36,081 nt of DNA from Opitutales bacterium. GTDB taxonomy: Bacteria > Verrucomicrobiota > Verrucomicrobiia > Opitutales > UBA953. Below the pieces are notes generated by a model that saw nothing but the letters and a program-made list of their open reading frames with translations, ran no database searches and had not been told where the DNA came from. Below are positions 25,658 through 34,394 of this stretch, in pieces; positions within the stretch are counted from its first letter, which is position 1, and each line of letters starts with the position of its first letter. Made by a program: the position numbers and the translations under genes. The stretch spans positions 11,785 through 47,865 of the forward strand of contig JAEMQU010000012.1 of assembly GCA_016463705.1 (NCBI GenBank), written 5' to 3'.

Positions 25658-27376
25658 TTATTTCTTAGTGCCGAAAGACTTCAGCCGATACTCGGCATTC
25701 TTTTCGCGATCCGTCCAGAATTCGATGACGCGCACTCCGCGTCCACGAATCTCTAAAAGTTTTCTTAACTCCGCCCAAGTTTTGGCCGTGCTATGACGTA
25801 CTAAATGAGCCGCACAGAGTTTTCCAATATCGGCAATTTGCGGCGTGCCCCAAAGTTTTTCGAAATGCTTATTATTTTCCGCCACCGTAAGATGGTTAAA
25901 AATACCGCCTCCTTGATTGTTGATGACTAAAATAGTTAAATCACCCGTGTGGCCTGAGGCGGTGAGTAGGGCATTGCTGTCGTGTAAAAAGGTTAAATCT
26001 CCACAGACAAACACATTGTGCTTACCTTCAACCGACGCTCCTAGTGCGGTAGAAACAGTTCCATCGATGCCATTAGCACCCCGATTACAGAGTACTTCTG
26101 GACCTGCACCTGCTGGATGGTAAAACCACTCCACGTCGCGGATGGGCATACTGCTGCCAATGAATAAGCGATCATCAGCCCCCAGCGCTTCATCAATCAG
26201 CGAAATGACTTTTCCTTCAAACGCCCAATCCACATTCACCATCTTCTCTAGTTTAACCAGAGATTGTTTGTGGTGTTTTTTCCACAACGATAAATATTTA
26301 AGTTCTTTGGGTTTAAAGGTCTTGGTCGATGCATGTAATAGACCGTCTAGACGAGTCCATCGCGAGTGAGTCATATCAGAATTATCACTTGGACGATTTA
26401 ACTGAATCGCAGGCAAGTCAGCAGCCTTAAGCCATTGGCGTAAAACTTTACTGGTCGGCAATGGACCGATGATTACCGCATACTCTGCTTTCAGTTGTTT
26501 TGCTGCCGTTGCATTACGTAGAATATAATCGTAAGTGCTGACGAGCTGACCGCTCTTGGCTAAATCGCCACGCAATGTTCCCGCACCATCCGCTAAAATA
26601 GGCCATCCGGTTAGTTGAGCTAATTGTAAGATGGCTTGAGCAGACTCCGCCCGATCAGCGAAGGCATGGGGTCCGACTACAATCACTCCGCGGTCGGTCT
26701 TAGGAAGAAGGGTAGCTACGCTTTCAGGCAATAAATTCGGGGTTACGCTGACCGTGTGAGGTAAATCCGTGAAGGTCTTTAGATTGAAACCCTTGGGGAT
26801 TTTAAACCCTTGTTCTTTTTCACTCGGATTCAGTGGATCACGGAAGGGGAGATTGAGATGGACCGGGCCCGCCACAGGTCCTTGCGCGCGCTGCCACGCA
26901 TCAACCAACGTCTGTCTCCAATATCTCAAAAGATTTATTTCACTCGACGGTACCGCTACTTCCGTCGCCCACACTGGATAAACTCCAAAAATATTATTTT
27001 GTGTAACGGTCTGACCCGAATGGCAGTCGCGTAACTCGGGTGGACGATCCGCCGATAAAATAATTAAGGGCGTCGCCGATAAACGTGCTTCAATGATCGC
27101 CGGTAAATAATTTGCGACCGCAGTGCCCGATGTACATAAGAGTGCCACGGGCTGACGTGAGGCCTTGGCGATTCCTAAAGCAAAAAATGCCGCCGATCGT
27201 TCGTCTAAAACCGAGTATGAAGTAATTTTTTTCGATTCGGCAAAGACCGCTGCTAAGGGTGTGGAACGTGATCCGGGGGAAATGACGACGTGCTTTAAGC
27301 CGAGTGATTCAAGGGTGCTGACTCCGACCGCTCCCCAGAGTGCATTGGTATTTCGAATGGTTGTTAACCCAGCCAT
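25658..27376 (-). CDS. menD: 2-succinyl-5-enolpyruvyl-6-hydroxy-3-cyclohexene-1-carboxylate synthase
   Basis: This is a 572-residue thiamine-diphosphate enzyme of menaquinone synthesis; it joins isochorismate and 2-oxoglutarate with loss of carbon dioxide. The start is the ATG at 27376; a TTG at 27397 is a weaker choice. VISPGSRSTPLAAVF and LDERSAAFFALGIA near the N-terminus, AVANYLPAIIEA, and the C-terminal cofactor motif GDLTFLHDSNALL...VINNQGGGIF fit MenD. Other men genes are absent from the window. It is consistent with a menaquinone-based respiratory chain and with the polyprenyl synthase encoded at 6666-7616, which could provide the side chain. Confidence 0.92.
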   Translation of the reverse strand: MAGLTTIRNTNALWGAVGVSTLESLGLKHVVISPGSRSTPLAAVFAESKKITSYSVLDERSAAFFALGIAKASRQPVALLCTSGTAVANYLPAIIEARLSATPLIILSADRPPELRDCHSGQTVTQNNIFGVYPVWATEVAVPSSEINLLRYWRQTLVDAWQRAQGPVAGPVHLNLPFRDPLNPSEKEQGFKIPKGFNLKTFTDLPHTVSVTPNLLPESVATLLPKTDRGVIVVGPHAFADRAESAQAILQLAQLTGWPILADGAGTLRGDLAKSGQLVSTYDYILRNATAAKQLKAEYAVIIGPLPTSKVLRQWLKAADLPAIQLNRPSDNSDMTHSRWTRLDGLLHASTKTFKPKELKYLSLWKKHHKQSLVKLEKMVNVDWAFEGKVISLIDEALGADDRLFIGSSMPIRDVEWFYHPAGAGPEVLCNRGANGIDGTVSTALGASVEGKHNVFVCGDLTFLHDSNALLTASGHTGDLTILVINNQGGGIFNHLTVAENNKHFEKLWGTPQIADIGKLCAAHLVRHSTAKTWAELRKLLEIRGRGVRVIEFWTDREKNAEYRLKSFGTKK

Positions 27377-27445
27377 AAGCCCTATCCAACCAGCCAAAGC
27401 GTTAGTCGCAAGCGGGAAGGGGATTTAGCCCATTAAATTGGGATT

Positions 27446-29296
27446 TTATTTAGATTGGGTCGCTAGTCGAGTCGCCGCTTGTTCCCAGAGCTGCGTGGTC
27501 GACGCCAAGGCTTCGTTGGTCGCCTTTAATTCCGCATTTAACTCAGCTACCTTGGTACCTTGAGTGTAAGTTGCTGGATCGCTCAGAACCGCCATGAGTT
27601 TCGCCTGCTTGGCCTCTAAATCAACAACCTGCTGTTCTAGTTTGCTGACCTCATTCTTAACTTTTTTAATTTCTGCTGGATTAGGTTTAGCCTCAACGGG
27701 CTTTGATGACTTCTCGACCGCTTTGGTACTTTGTACGGGTCGACCATCAGTGAATCCTGCAGTCAACGCGGCGCGTTCATTCGTCGCTTTAGATTTTTCT
27801 AAATAATAATCGTAGTTGCCAGAGTAGGGCGTCAGGCGACCGGAGTGCACGTGCAATACATTTTGGGCAATGGCTTTAATAAAGTGCACGTCGTGACTAA
27901 TAAAAATAAGTGTGCCTTCGTAAGTTTTCAGCGCGCCAATGAGTGCGTCAATCGATCCCATATCCAAGTGAGTGGTCGGCTCATCCATCAGTAATAAGTT
28001 AGGCGGATTAACGAGCAGACGCACTAAGGCTAAGCGCGATTTTTCTCCACCCGACAGAACTTTCACGGGCTTATTAACATCGTCTTTCCTGAATAAAAAT
28101 GAACCTAAAAGCCCACGCGCTTGTTGCTCAGTGAGTTTATTTTCCATCGTACGTAATTCCATCACGTTCTCTAAGACAGTCAGACTGGGATTAAGACTAT
28201 CGACCCGATTCTGCGCGAAATATCCTGGGATAACATTACTCCCTAATTCTCGTAGACCCGCCTTGATGGGAATGACATTGGCTAAAATTTTAAGTAAGGT
28301 CGATTTACCCGCGCCATTAGGACCCACTAACACAATGCGTTGTCCGCGCTCCGACGTGAAATTGAGATCCTCATAAACGACGTGTTCACCATACGATTGT
28401 TGAATGTGTTCAAGGTTAACGACTTTTAATCCTGACCTTATCGGCTGCGGAAATCTAAAATGAATTTTCTTTAAATCGTCCTCGGGTTCATCAATCGCCA
28501 CTTCTTCCAATCGAGCAATTTGCTTTTCTTTCGACTTCGCTCGCGATGCCATGGACGCCTTCGCACCGAATCGATCGACGAATTTCTGCAAGTGTTCGAT
28601 TTCACGCTGCTGATTTTTAAAAGCGGACTGATGTTGTGATTTGCGGGCTTCTTTTTCGATTAAATACTCATCGTAGTTACCGTTGTAGCGATGCAGGCGT
28701 TGGCCACGTAACTCAATGATTCCGGTACACAAAGCGTTTAAGAATGCACGGTCGTGCGATATCACCACGAGTCCGCCTGAATAACGCATTAAGTAGTCCT
28801 GAAACCAAAGCAGAGCTTCGAGGTCGAGGTGATTGGTTGGTTCGTCCAATAAGAGTAGGGTGGGTTCACTCACGAGTAATCGTGCAAGGTGAGCACGCAT
28901 GACCCATCCACCCGAGAAAGTTTTCGCCTGCTTATCCGCATCGCCTTCACGAAATCCCAAACCCGCTAAAATTTTATGCGCTTTCGGTTCGAGCGTGTAA
29001 TCATAATCTTCATCCTCGGGATTTAAGCTGCGTCCGCTCGTGGCAATTTGCATCACTGTTTCATCGCCGACGGGTGCGCTTTCTTGTGGTAGATATCCAA
29101 AATCCGAACCGCGTTCCCATTCGATAATTCCGTCATCTGCTTTCTCTTTCCCTAAAATTAAATTAAAGAGGGTCGATTTCCCAGCACCGTTTGCGCCCAC
29201 GAGTCCGAGTCGATCGTAGCTCGCAATGTTCAGCGAAACCTCGGCGAATAATTCGCGAGGTCCGTAGGACTTAGAAACATTGGCAATCGTGAGCAT
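27446..29296 (-). CDS. ABC-F family ATPase (Uup/EttA-like)
   Basis: This is a 616-residue soluble protein with two ABC cassettes and no membrane segments. Cassette 1 has Walker A GANGAGKST (34-42), signature FSGGW and Walker B LLLLDEPTNHLDLEAL. Cassette 2 has Walker A GPNGAGKST, signature LSGGEKSRLAL and LLLMDEPTTHLD. The linker between them has the basic helical stretch typical of ABC-F proteins, with SMASRAKSKEKQIARLEE. A C-terminal coiled coil (about 535-612), as in Uup, is visible. Family members act on the ribosome in translation rescue or antibiotic resistance. The exact subfamily (Uup, YbiT, YheS or EttA) is not settled by eye. Confidence 0.92.
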   Translation of the reverse strand: MLTIANVSKSYGPRELFAEVSLNIASYDRLGLVGANGAGKSTLFNLILGKEKADDGIIEWERGSDFGYLPQESAPVGDETVMQIATSGRSLNPEDEDYDYTLEPKAHKILAGLGFREGDADKQAKTFSGGWVMRAHLARLLVSEPTLLLLDEPTNHLDLEALLWFQDYLMRYSGGLVVISHDRAFLNALCTGIIELRGQRLHRYNGNYDEYLIEKEARKSQHQSAFKNQQREIEHLQKFVDRFGAKASMASRAKSKEKQIARLEEVAIDEPEDDLKKIHFRFPQPIRSGLKVVNLEHIQQSYGEHVVYEDLNFTSERGQRIVLVGPNGAGKSTLLKILANVIPIKAGLRELGSNVIPGYFAQNRVDSLNPSLTVLENVMELRTMENKLTEQQARGLLGSFLFRKDDVNKPVKVLSGGEKSRLALVRLLVNPPNLLLMDEPTTHLDMGSIDALIGALKTYEGTLIFISHDVHFIKAIAQNVLHVHSGRLTPYSGNYDYYLEKSKATNERAALTAGFTDGRPVQSTKAVEKSSKPVEAKPNPAEIKKVKNEVSKLEQQVVDLEAKQAKLMAVLSDPATYTQGTKVAELNAELKATNEALASTTQLWEQAATRLATQSK

Positions 29297-29358
29297 ACAG
29301 TCAGCATAGCAAAAACAACCTTTGCCACCCGCGTCAATGTCTGGCTTGAGTTTCTAAA

Positions 29359-30171
29359 TTACGACCACTTTAGCTTATTTCGAATAACCTCGAAATGGCT
29401 CAAGTTCTTCGGACGAATAAGGCTTAACTGCACTTTGGCTGAGCGAACTCGGAGGGGGAGGCGACCTTGGGCCTCGAGTGTGGCCCGTCCATCGACCGAT
29501 ATACCCAAGGGATTCACTTCCTCGCTGCTTACTTCGAGCTCAGCTTCACCATCAAAAATCATCGTACGATTCGAGAGTGTATGTGCACAAATCGGAGTGA
29601 GTGCGATGATTGCCGCGGCTGGATCCACCAGGGGGCCGCCCGCCGCTAAATTATAAGCAGTGGACCCAGTGGGCGTAGCCAAAATTAAACCATCGGCACG
29701 AAATTCATTAACGACCTCACCATTGGCTTTCACTATAAAACGTCCCATTCGAAAAACTTCACGTGTCTTAAGCACAATATCATTGAGTGCTAAAGCGAAT
29801 GAACCGTCGGCAAAGCGAATCTCAATGAGCGCACGGCGATCGAGTTGATAGTCTCCCGCTAAAATAGATTTAATCGAAGCGCTTACATCTTCGCTCGGAT
29901 ACGCCGCTAAGAATCCTAATTTACCGCGATTGATTCCAAAGAGTGGAATGCCTTCGAGTGCCGCAGCTTCAGCGAGTCCTAAAAAGGTTCCGTCGCCACC
30001 GACCACTCCACAGGCATCACAGCCCGCAATACTCTCCCGCTTTACGGGCCACGCATCGGCAATCGTCAGACTCACTCCTGCCTTGCGGGTGGTCTCCTCT
30101 ACGGCACGCACAATCTCGTCCACCCCAGGCTTGGTGCGGTTGACGAAGAGTGCTAGGCGACGAATAGTCAT
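29359..30171 (-). CDS. nadK: NAD kinase
   Basis: This is a 270-residue enzyme that phosphorylates NAD to NADP. The GGDGTFLGLA loop (58-67) and TPTGSTAYNLAAGGPLV carry the ATP and NAD binding residues, and ALNDIVLKT is the conserved NE/ND motif region. PICAHTLSNRTMIFDGEAEL near the C-terminus completes the pattern. The length is at the short end of bacterial NadK, with no obvious missing segment. It lies between alaS upstream and the ABC-F gene downstream on the same strand, with gaps of 89 and 62 bases. Confidence 0.94.
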   Translation of the reverse strand: MTIRRLALFVNRTKPGVDEIVRAVEETTRKAGVSLTIADAWPVKRESIAGCDACGVVGGDGTFLGLAEAAALEGIPLFGINRGKLGFLAAYPSEDVSASIKSILAGDYQLDRRALIEIRFADGSFALALNDIVLKTREVFRMGRFIVKANGEVVNEFRADGLILATPTGSTAYNLAAGGPLVDPAAAIIALTPICAHTLSNRTMIFDGEAELEVSSEEVNPLGISVDGRATLEAQGRLPLRVRSAKVQLSLIRPKNLSHFEVIRNKLKWS

Positions 30172-30179
30172 GGCGGCGA

Positions 30180-30249
30180 AAAACCACTATGCGGTTTTAG
30201 CCACAAAGGGAAAGTGCGAAACTATGCTATTTTCCCAATAGAAATTGGG
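30180..30249. repeat. Two inverted repeats between alaS and nadK
   Basis: CCCAAT-AGAA-ATTGGG (30234-30249) is a perfect 6-bp hairpin just past the alaS stop. AAAACC-ACTATGC-GGTTTT (30180-30198) is a second 6-bp hairpin that on the minus strand ends in GGTTTTT. The second could be a weak terminator for alaS or a structure in the nadK leader. Copies of CTATTT flank the first. Function is inferred only from position. Confidence 0.35.
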
Positions 30250-30260
30250 CTATTTGAGAA

Positions 30261-32951
30261 TTAACTCAAACTGGCGAGCACTTCAGCAAGTTTTGAAGCA
30301 TCGGTGCCACCACCCATCGCAGCGTCGGGCTTGCCTCCGCCTTTGCCACCGAGGCGACCACAGGCATCGGCGACAATCTTGCCGGCTTGATGTCCAGCCT
30401 TCACAGCATCGGCACCGCAGTTAACGACCAAGGAAACTTTTCCGGCGTTCACACTCGCTAAAATAATCACGGCAGCAGCCCCAATCTTGCCTGCTACTTT
30501 CGCTCCGAGTTCGCGAAGCTCAACGGGATTTTCAATCGCCACTTGTTTAATCACGAAACTTAAACCGTTTTTAATTTTAGCTTCGTGAGTTAACTGATCG
30601 GCTAATTGCGAGGCTTCTTTATCGCGATAAACTTTTAATTTCTTTTCCGCAGCATTCGCTTGTTCGCTCAGCGCGTCTATTTTCTTAGTCAACTCAGACA
30701 CGGGTGTATTGTGAGTATGTGCTAAGGATTTTAAAATTTCGGATTCCTGACGTGCTCGATCATACGCTGCTAATCCAGCGACGGCTTCGATCCGACGCAC
30801 CCCTGCGGCGATGGCACTTTCTCCGATAATACGGAATAAGCCGATTTCACCGGTGCTTTGTACGTGCGTTCCGGCACATAATTCCATCGACCATCCATTG
30901 AGTCCGTGAGCCTTGCCGCCCACTTGAACGACTCGAACGGTTTCACCATATTTATCGCCGAAGAACTGCATGATGTCGGCGCGACCTTTAACCTCCGTGA
31001 GTTTAACTTCCTTCCAGGAAACGACTTCGTTTGCTAGAATACGCTCATTCACCAGATGTTCAATATCCGCTAATTGATTGGGTGAAAGGGCCTGTCCGTT
31101 GAAATCGAACGTCAGTTTATCAGGCGCCACCGCAGAACCTTTTTGTGAAGCTTCTTTGGAAACCACTTCGTGCAGAGCCCAGTGTAGAATGTGGGTCACG
31201 GTGTGGTGACGTTGAATAGCGTTACGTCGAGATTGATCGAGCGTCACAGTGACTGTCGCACCTTCTTCAGGTGTATCGCTGCCTTCAATAATATGAACAG
31301 TCGTTTGACCCGACTTCTGTGTATCGACAATACGCCACTCGCGTCCACCCGCAGATAAAATTGCGGTATCGCCCACCTGTCCGCCCATTTCCGCGTAACA
31401 AACGGTGCGGCTGAGAATGACGACATTACGGTCTTTGATTTTGGCGACCTGTAATACTTTGGCTTCTGTCGTGGTTAAATCGTATCCAACAAATTCTGTC
31501 GCGTGATCCGCTTTAACGTCGGAGAGAGTAATGACTTCTTTTTTCTGCGCAGCTCGTGCACGTGCGCGTTGCTCTTCCATCAGTTTTTCGAAGCCTGCAC
31601 CATCGACCGTTAAACCACGTTCACGGGCCATTAATTGAGTTAAATCTAAAGGGAAGCCTTGTTCATCATATAAACGGAAGGCAAGGGCACCGGCAATTGA
31701 TCCGCCGGATTTGAGTTTCGATGCAGCTTCTTCGAACAGAGCGATACCTTTATCCAGTGTGCGATTAAAGGATTCTTCTTCGGTACGAATAACATCAGCG
31801 ACAATCCCACGACGGGTGCGAATCTCTGGGAATGTGTCACCCATCGTCTCAGCTAAGACATCGACTAGCTTGTGGAAGAATCCGCCTTTGAGACCGAGGG
31901 TGCGACCATAACGAACGGCGCGACGGAGAATACGACGCAAGACGTAGTTACGATCGGTGTTACCGGGTTGAATGCCGTCAGCTATGGCAAAGGAAAGTGT
32001 GCGGATGTGGTCGGCGATGACCCGGAAAGCGACGTCAGTTTTTTCCTGTTCGTTGTCACCCGTCGATCCTGCTACCGGAAGCGTCGAACAATATTTTTTA
32101 CCGGAAAGTTCTTCGAGTCGACGGAAGAGCGGCGAGAAAACATCGCTCTCGTAATTCGAAATAGTGCCGGAGAAATCTTTGAAGTTCTTGGTGCACTGCA
32201 TGATGCCAGCCACACGCTCAAAGCCCATGCCGGTGTCTACGTGACGAGCGGGCAGGGGTGAGAAAGTGCCATCGGGATTCGCATTGAATTGAATGAAGAC
32301 CAAATTCCAAATTTCCATGCAACGTGCGTCGCTGCCGTTCACGAATTTGCCTTGGGTGTCACCATCAGGCGTCAAATCGACGTGTAGTTCGGTGCAAGGA
32401 CCACAGGGTCCGGTGTCACCCATCATCCAGAAATTATCTTTTTTATTTCCGTTAACAATATGGACGGCGGGATCGAGTCCAGCAGCGCGGAATTTTTCTG
32501 CCCACGCTTCCCACGCTTCTTGATCGAATTCCGAAGGGTCGCCGTTCGCCTTATTCGGAGAGTACACGGTCGCGTACAATCGATTCTTCGGGAATCTCCA
32601 GACTTCCGTGATCAGCTCCCACGCAAAATCAATCGCCTCACGTTTAAAGTAATCGCCGAAGGACCAGTTTCCAAGCATCTCGAAAAAGGTGTGGTGATAG
32701 GTGTCGAGACCGACGTCTTCTAAGTCGTTATGCTTTCCGCCGGCACGAATACATTTTTGAGTGTCGGCAGCGCGACCAGGTTTATAAGGGCACTGGGTTT
32801 GACCTAAGAAGATGGGAACGAACTGATTCATCCCGGCGTTTGTGAACAGTAAGTTCGGGGAGTCGGGCATCAGGCTCGATGAGGTAACAATCGAGTGCTG
32901 CTTGGACTTAAAGAAGTCGAGGAACGATTGACGGACTTGCGCGGAGGTCAT
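30261..32951 (-). CDS. alaS: Alanyl-tRNA synthetase
   Basis: This is a full-length 896-residue synthetase that charges tRNA-Ala. The N-terminal class II core has FFKSKQHSIVTSSSLMP, LLFTNAGMNQFVPIFLG and HHTFFEMLGNWSFGDYFKREA; GFERVAGIMQ is class II motif 3. The editing domain carries zinc ligands in HTVTHILHWAL and CAGTHVQSTGEIG. The C-Ala tail includes a coiled coil (SELTKKIDALSEQANAAEKKL) and the glycine-rich GGKGGGKPDAAMGGG. It starts with ATG and has no Shine-Dalgarno. AGGGTC (32996-33001) and GACCCT (33021-33026) form a dyad in its upstream gap, of unknown meaning. Confidence 0.97.
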   Translation of the reverse strand: MTSAQVRQSFLDFFKSKQHSIVTSSSLMPDSPNLLFTNAGMNQFVPIFLGQTQCPYKPGRAADTQKCIRAGGKHNDLEDVGLDTYHHTFFEMLGNWSFGDYFKREAIDFAWELITEVWRFPKNRLYATVYSPNKANGDPSEFDQEAWEAWAEKFRAAGLDPAVHIVNGNKKDNFWMMGDTGPCGPCTELHVDLTPDGDTQGKFVNGSDARCMEIWNLVFIQFNANPDGTFSPLPARHVDTGMGFERVAGIMQCTKNFKDFSGTISNYESDVFSPLFRRLEELSGKKYCSTLPVAGSTGDNEQEKTDVAFRVIADHIRTLSFAIADGIQPGNTDRNYVLRRILRRAVRYGRTLGLKGGFFHKLVDVLAETMGDTFPEIRTRRGIVADVIRTEEESFNRTLDKGIALFEEAASKLKSGGSIAGALAFRLYDEQGFPLDLTQLMARERGLTVDGAGFEKLMEEQRARARAAQKKEVITLSDVKADHATEFVGYDLTTTEAKVLQVAKIKDRNVVILSRTVCYAEMGGQVGDTAILSAGGREWRIVDTQKSGQTTVHIIEGSDTPEEGATVTVTLDQSRRNAIQRHHTVTHILHWALHEVVSKEASQKGSAVAPDKLTFDFNGQALSPNQLADIEHLVNERILANEVVSWKEVKLTEVKGRADIMQFFGDKYGETVRVVQVGGKAHGLNGWSMELCAGTHVQSTGEIGLFRIIGESAIAAGVRRIEAVAGLAAYDRARQESEILKSLAHTHNTPVSELTKKIDALSEQANAAEKKLKVYRDKEASQLADQLTHEAKIKNGLSFVIKQVAIENPVELRELGAKVAGKIGAAAVIILASVNAGKVSLVVNCGADAVKAGHQAGKIVADACGRLGGKGGGKPDAAMGGGTDASKLAEVLASLS

Positions 32952-33053
32952 GAACGGTAAAAGGGATTAGGTATAGGGGTGTTCTATCCTTCGGTAGGGT
33001 CAAAAGAAAAGTATTAAACCGACCCTGATTTCAATGCCCTAGGACGCTCAAAA

Positions 33054-33590
33054 CTACTCTGTGAGTTTCTTAATGTGCTTATTCAGCTGCCCGTGGAGTA
33101 AGTTGATATTATCGCACCATTCGGCAATCCAGGGGCTGATTCGATCCATAAAATCTTGTCCGTGGGGTGACACTACATTGGCCGCGGCGTAAATCCAAGC
33201 CCGTCCCATGGGCTCAGGGGTATCTTCCTCGCCATACGGGGATATCATCAAGCTCTGCATGGCCTGCTCCTCCTCGGGCGTCATTTCGAGCGCCGTGTTA
33301 AGGCCTGGGATAATCTTGGCCAAGGACTTGCTGGGCTTCTTTTTGATGTATTCTAAAATTTGATTCCGGTGTGTGGGCTCAACTGTCAGAGAAATCATAA
33401 AACTCCCTTTCACGCTCCCTTCTTTAGGTTGGTAAGTGAGGTTGATTTTTAGGGGTGGAAGCTCGCTGCTTCTACGCGTGCTGCCGGTGACGGTAGCCTC
33501 AAAGGGACTGGTTTCGCTGATCTTCAATTTCGAGCCCCTTTTCTTTAATTCCGCAGATACTGTGAGCCAGAAAGCTTCTTTTAATAGCAT
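33054..33590 (-). CDS. Hypothetical protein, 178 codons
   Basis: I do not recognise this protein. I take the ATG at 33590 as the start; a TTG at 33638 would add 16 residues including two adjacent cysteines. The first half is beta-like (AFWLTVSAELKKRGSKLKIS, LPPLKINLTYQPKEG, GSFMISLTVEP) and the second half is helical with acidic stretches (EMTPEEEQAMQSLM) and conserved-looking tryptophans (RAWIYAAANVV, ISPWIAEWCDN). No signal peptide or membrane span is evident, so it is probably cytoplasmic. It lies between an SGNH hydrolase gene upstream and alaS downstream on the same strand. Confidence 0.65.
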   Translation of the reverse strand: MLLKEAFWLTVSAELKKRGSKLKISETSPFEATVTGSTRRSSELPPLKINLTYQPKEGSVKGSFMISLTVEPTHRNQILEYIKKKPSKSLAKIIPGLNTALEMTPEEEQAMQSLMISPYGEEDTPEPMGRAWIYAAANVVSPHGQDFMDRISPWIAEWCDNINLLHGQLNKHIKKLTE

Positions 33591-33647
33591 GCAAACACTA
33601 TAAAATTTACCCCCTTTCTGGCAACAAATTTCAGACAAAAAACAAAA

Positions 33648-34355
33648 TTATTTTTTCAAATTTTTACTGATTTCTGCACTAATAACTTGACCTAAAAATT
33701 GATAACCTTCGGGCAAATAGTGAACGTCATTGGGCTTCTGGTAGCCCTTAAGTTTTGGAGTCACCGCCGCATTTAAATCAATCACTGGTATCTTTAATTC
33801 CTTCATGACCTTATTCGCAGTAGCATTGTAAAGGGCGACATCAGTATCTAGACGCACCACTTTCATCGCTGCCTTAGGTACGGGTGTGGTATTTACGAAA
33901 ATAACTTTTGCACCTGTTTTAAGCAGAGTTTGTCCGATAGTTTTCAAATTTTTTTCGTAGTCAGCAATCTCAACCTGATGTTTGCCGTCATCCATCACGC
34001 GGAGGTCATGCAGTCCAAAATTAAAAATAATCACATTCCACTTTTTATCCCCGAGCCATTTGTCGAGTTTGTCGATGGCGCGTGAAGAGGGTCCGCCATT
34101 CTCAGCTATACGCAGAATATTCGCTTTGCCTTCAAGGTTTTTCCGAACGGGCAGGGTGTAGCCCATGGAGATAGAATCTCCGATAATCAGAACGCGGGGT
34201 AGTGCCGCTACTTCCTTGATGGGAGCAAAGGATGGATCGGGAGCTCGGGCGGCTTTGGTCTTAGTGGGATTGTCAGTCTGTACCGCGTCAGATTGTGCCT
34301 CAATCGCCCAACCGTTTATACTGATGAGTAAAAGTAGGTAGGTTAAATATTTCAT
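33648..34355 (-). CDS. Secreted SGNH/GDSL-family hydrolase
   Basis: This is a 235-residue protein with an N-terminal signal peptide (about 1-20, MKYLTYLLLLISINGWA), so it acts outside the cytoplasm. The catalytic Ser61 lies in IIGDSISMGYT; ENGGPSSRA and FNFGLHDLR supply the block II glycine and block III positions, though block III reads GLHD instead of GxND; and NDVHYLPEGY gives the Asp-His pair. Such enzymes remove acyl or acetyl groups from carbohydrates or lipids. It lies 39 bases after the sialate O-acetylesterase gene on the same strand, so the two probably act on the same acetylated polysaccharide. The start is the ATG at 34355, with an in-frame GTG just before it. Confidence 0.85.
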   Translation of the reverse strand: MKYLTYLLLLISINGWAIEAQSDAVQTDNPTKTKAARAPDPSFAPIKEVAALPRVLIIGDSISMGYTLPVRKNLEGKANILRIAENGGPSSRAIDKLDKWLGDKKWNVIIFNFGLHDLRVMDDGKHQVEIADYEKNLKTIGQTLLKTGAKVIFVNTTPVPKAAMKVVRLDTDVALYNATANKVMKELKIPVIDLNAAVTPKLKGYQKPNDVHYLPEGYQFLGQVISAEISKNLKK

Positions 34356-34394
34356 CACAATACAGACCTTGTTTAAAAGAGAAGACTTCCTCGA

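Noticed and set aside
27972-28376. Plus-strand ORF of 134 codons inside the ABC-F gene
   Set aside because: It is antisense to conserved ABC motifs, and the product shows no domain.
31872-32261. Plus-strand ORF of 129 codons inside alaS
   Set aside because: It is fully antisense to the conserved AlaS catalytic core.
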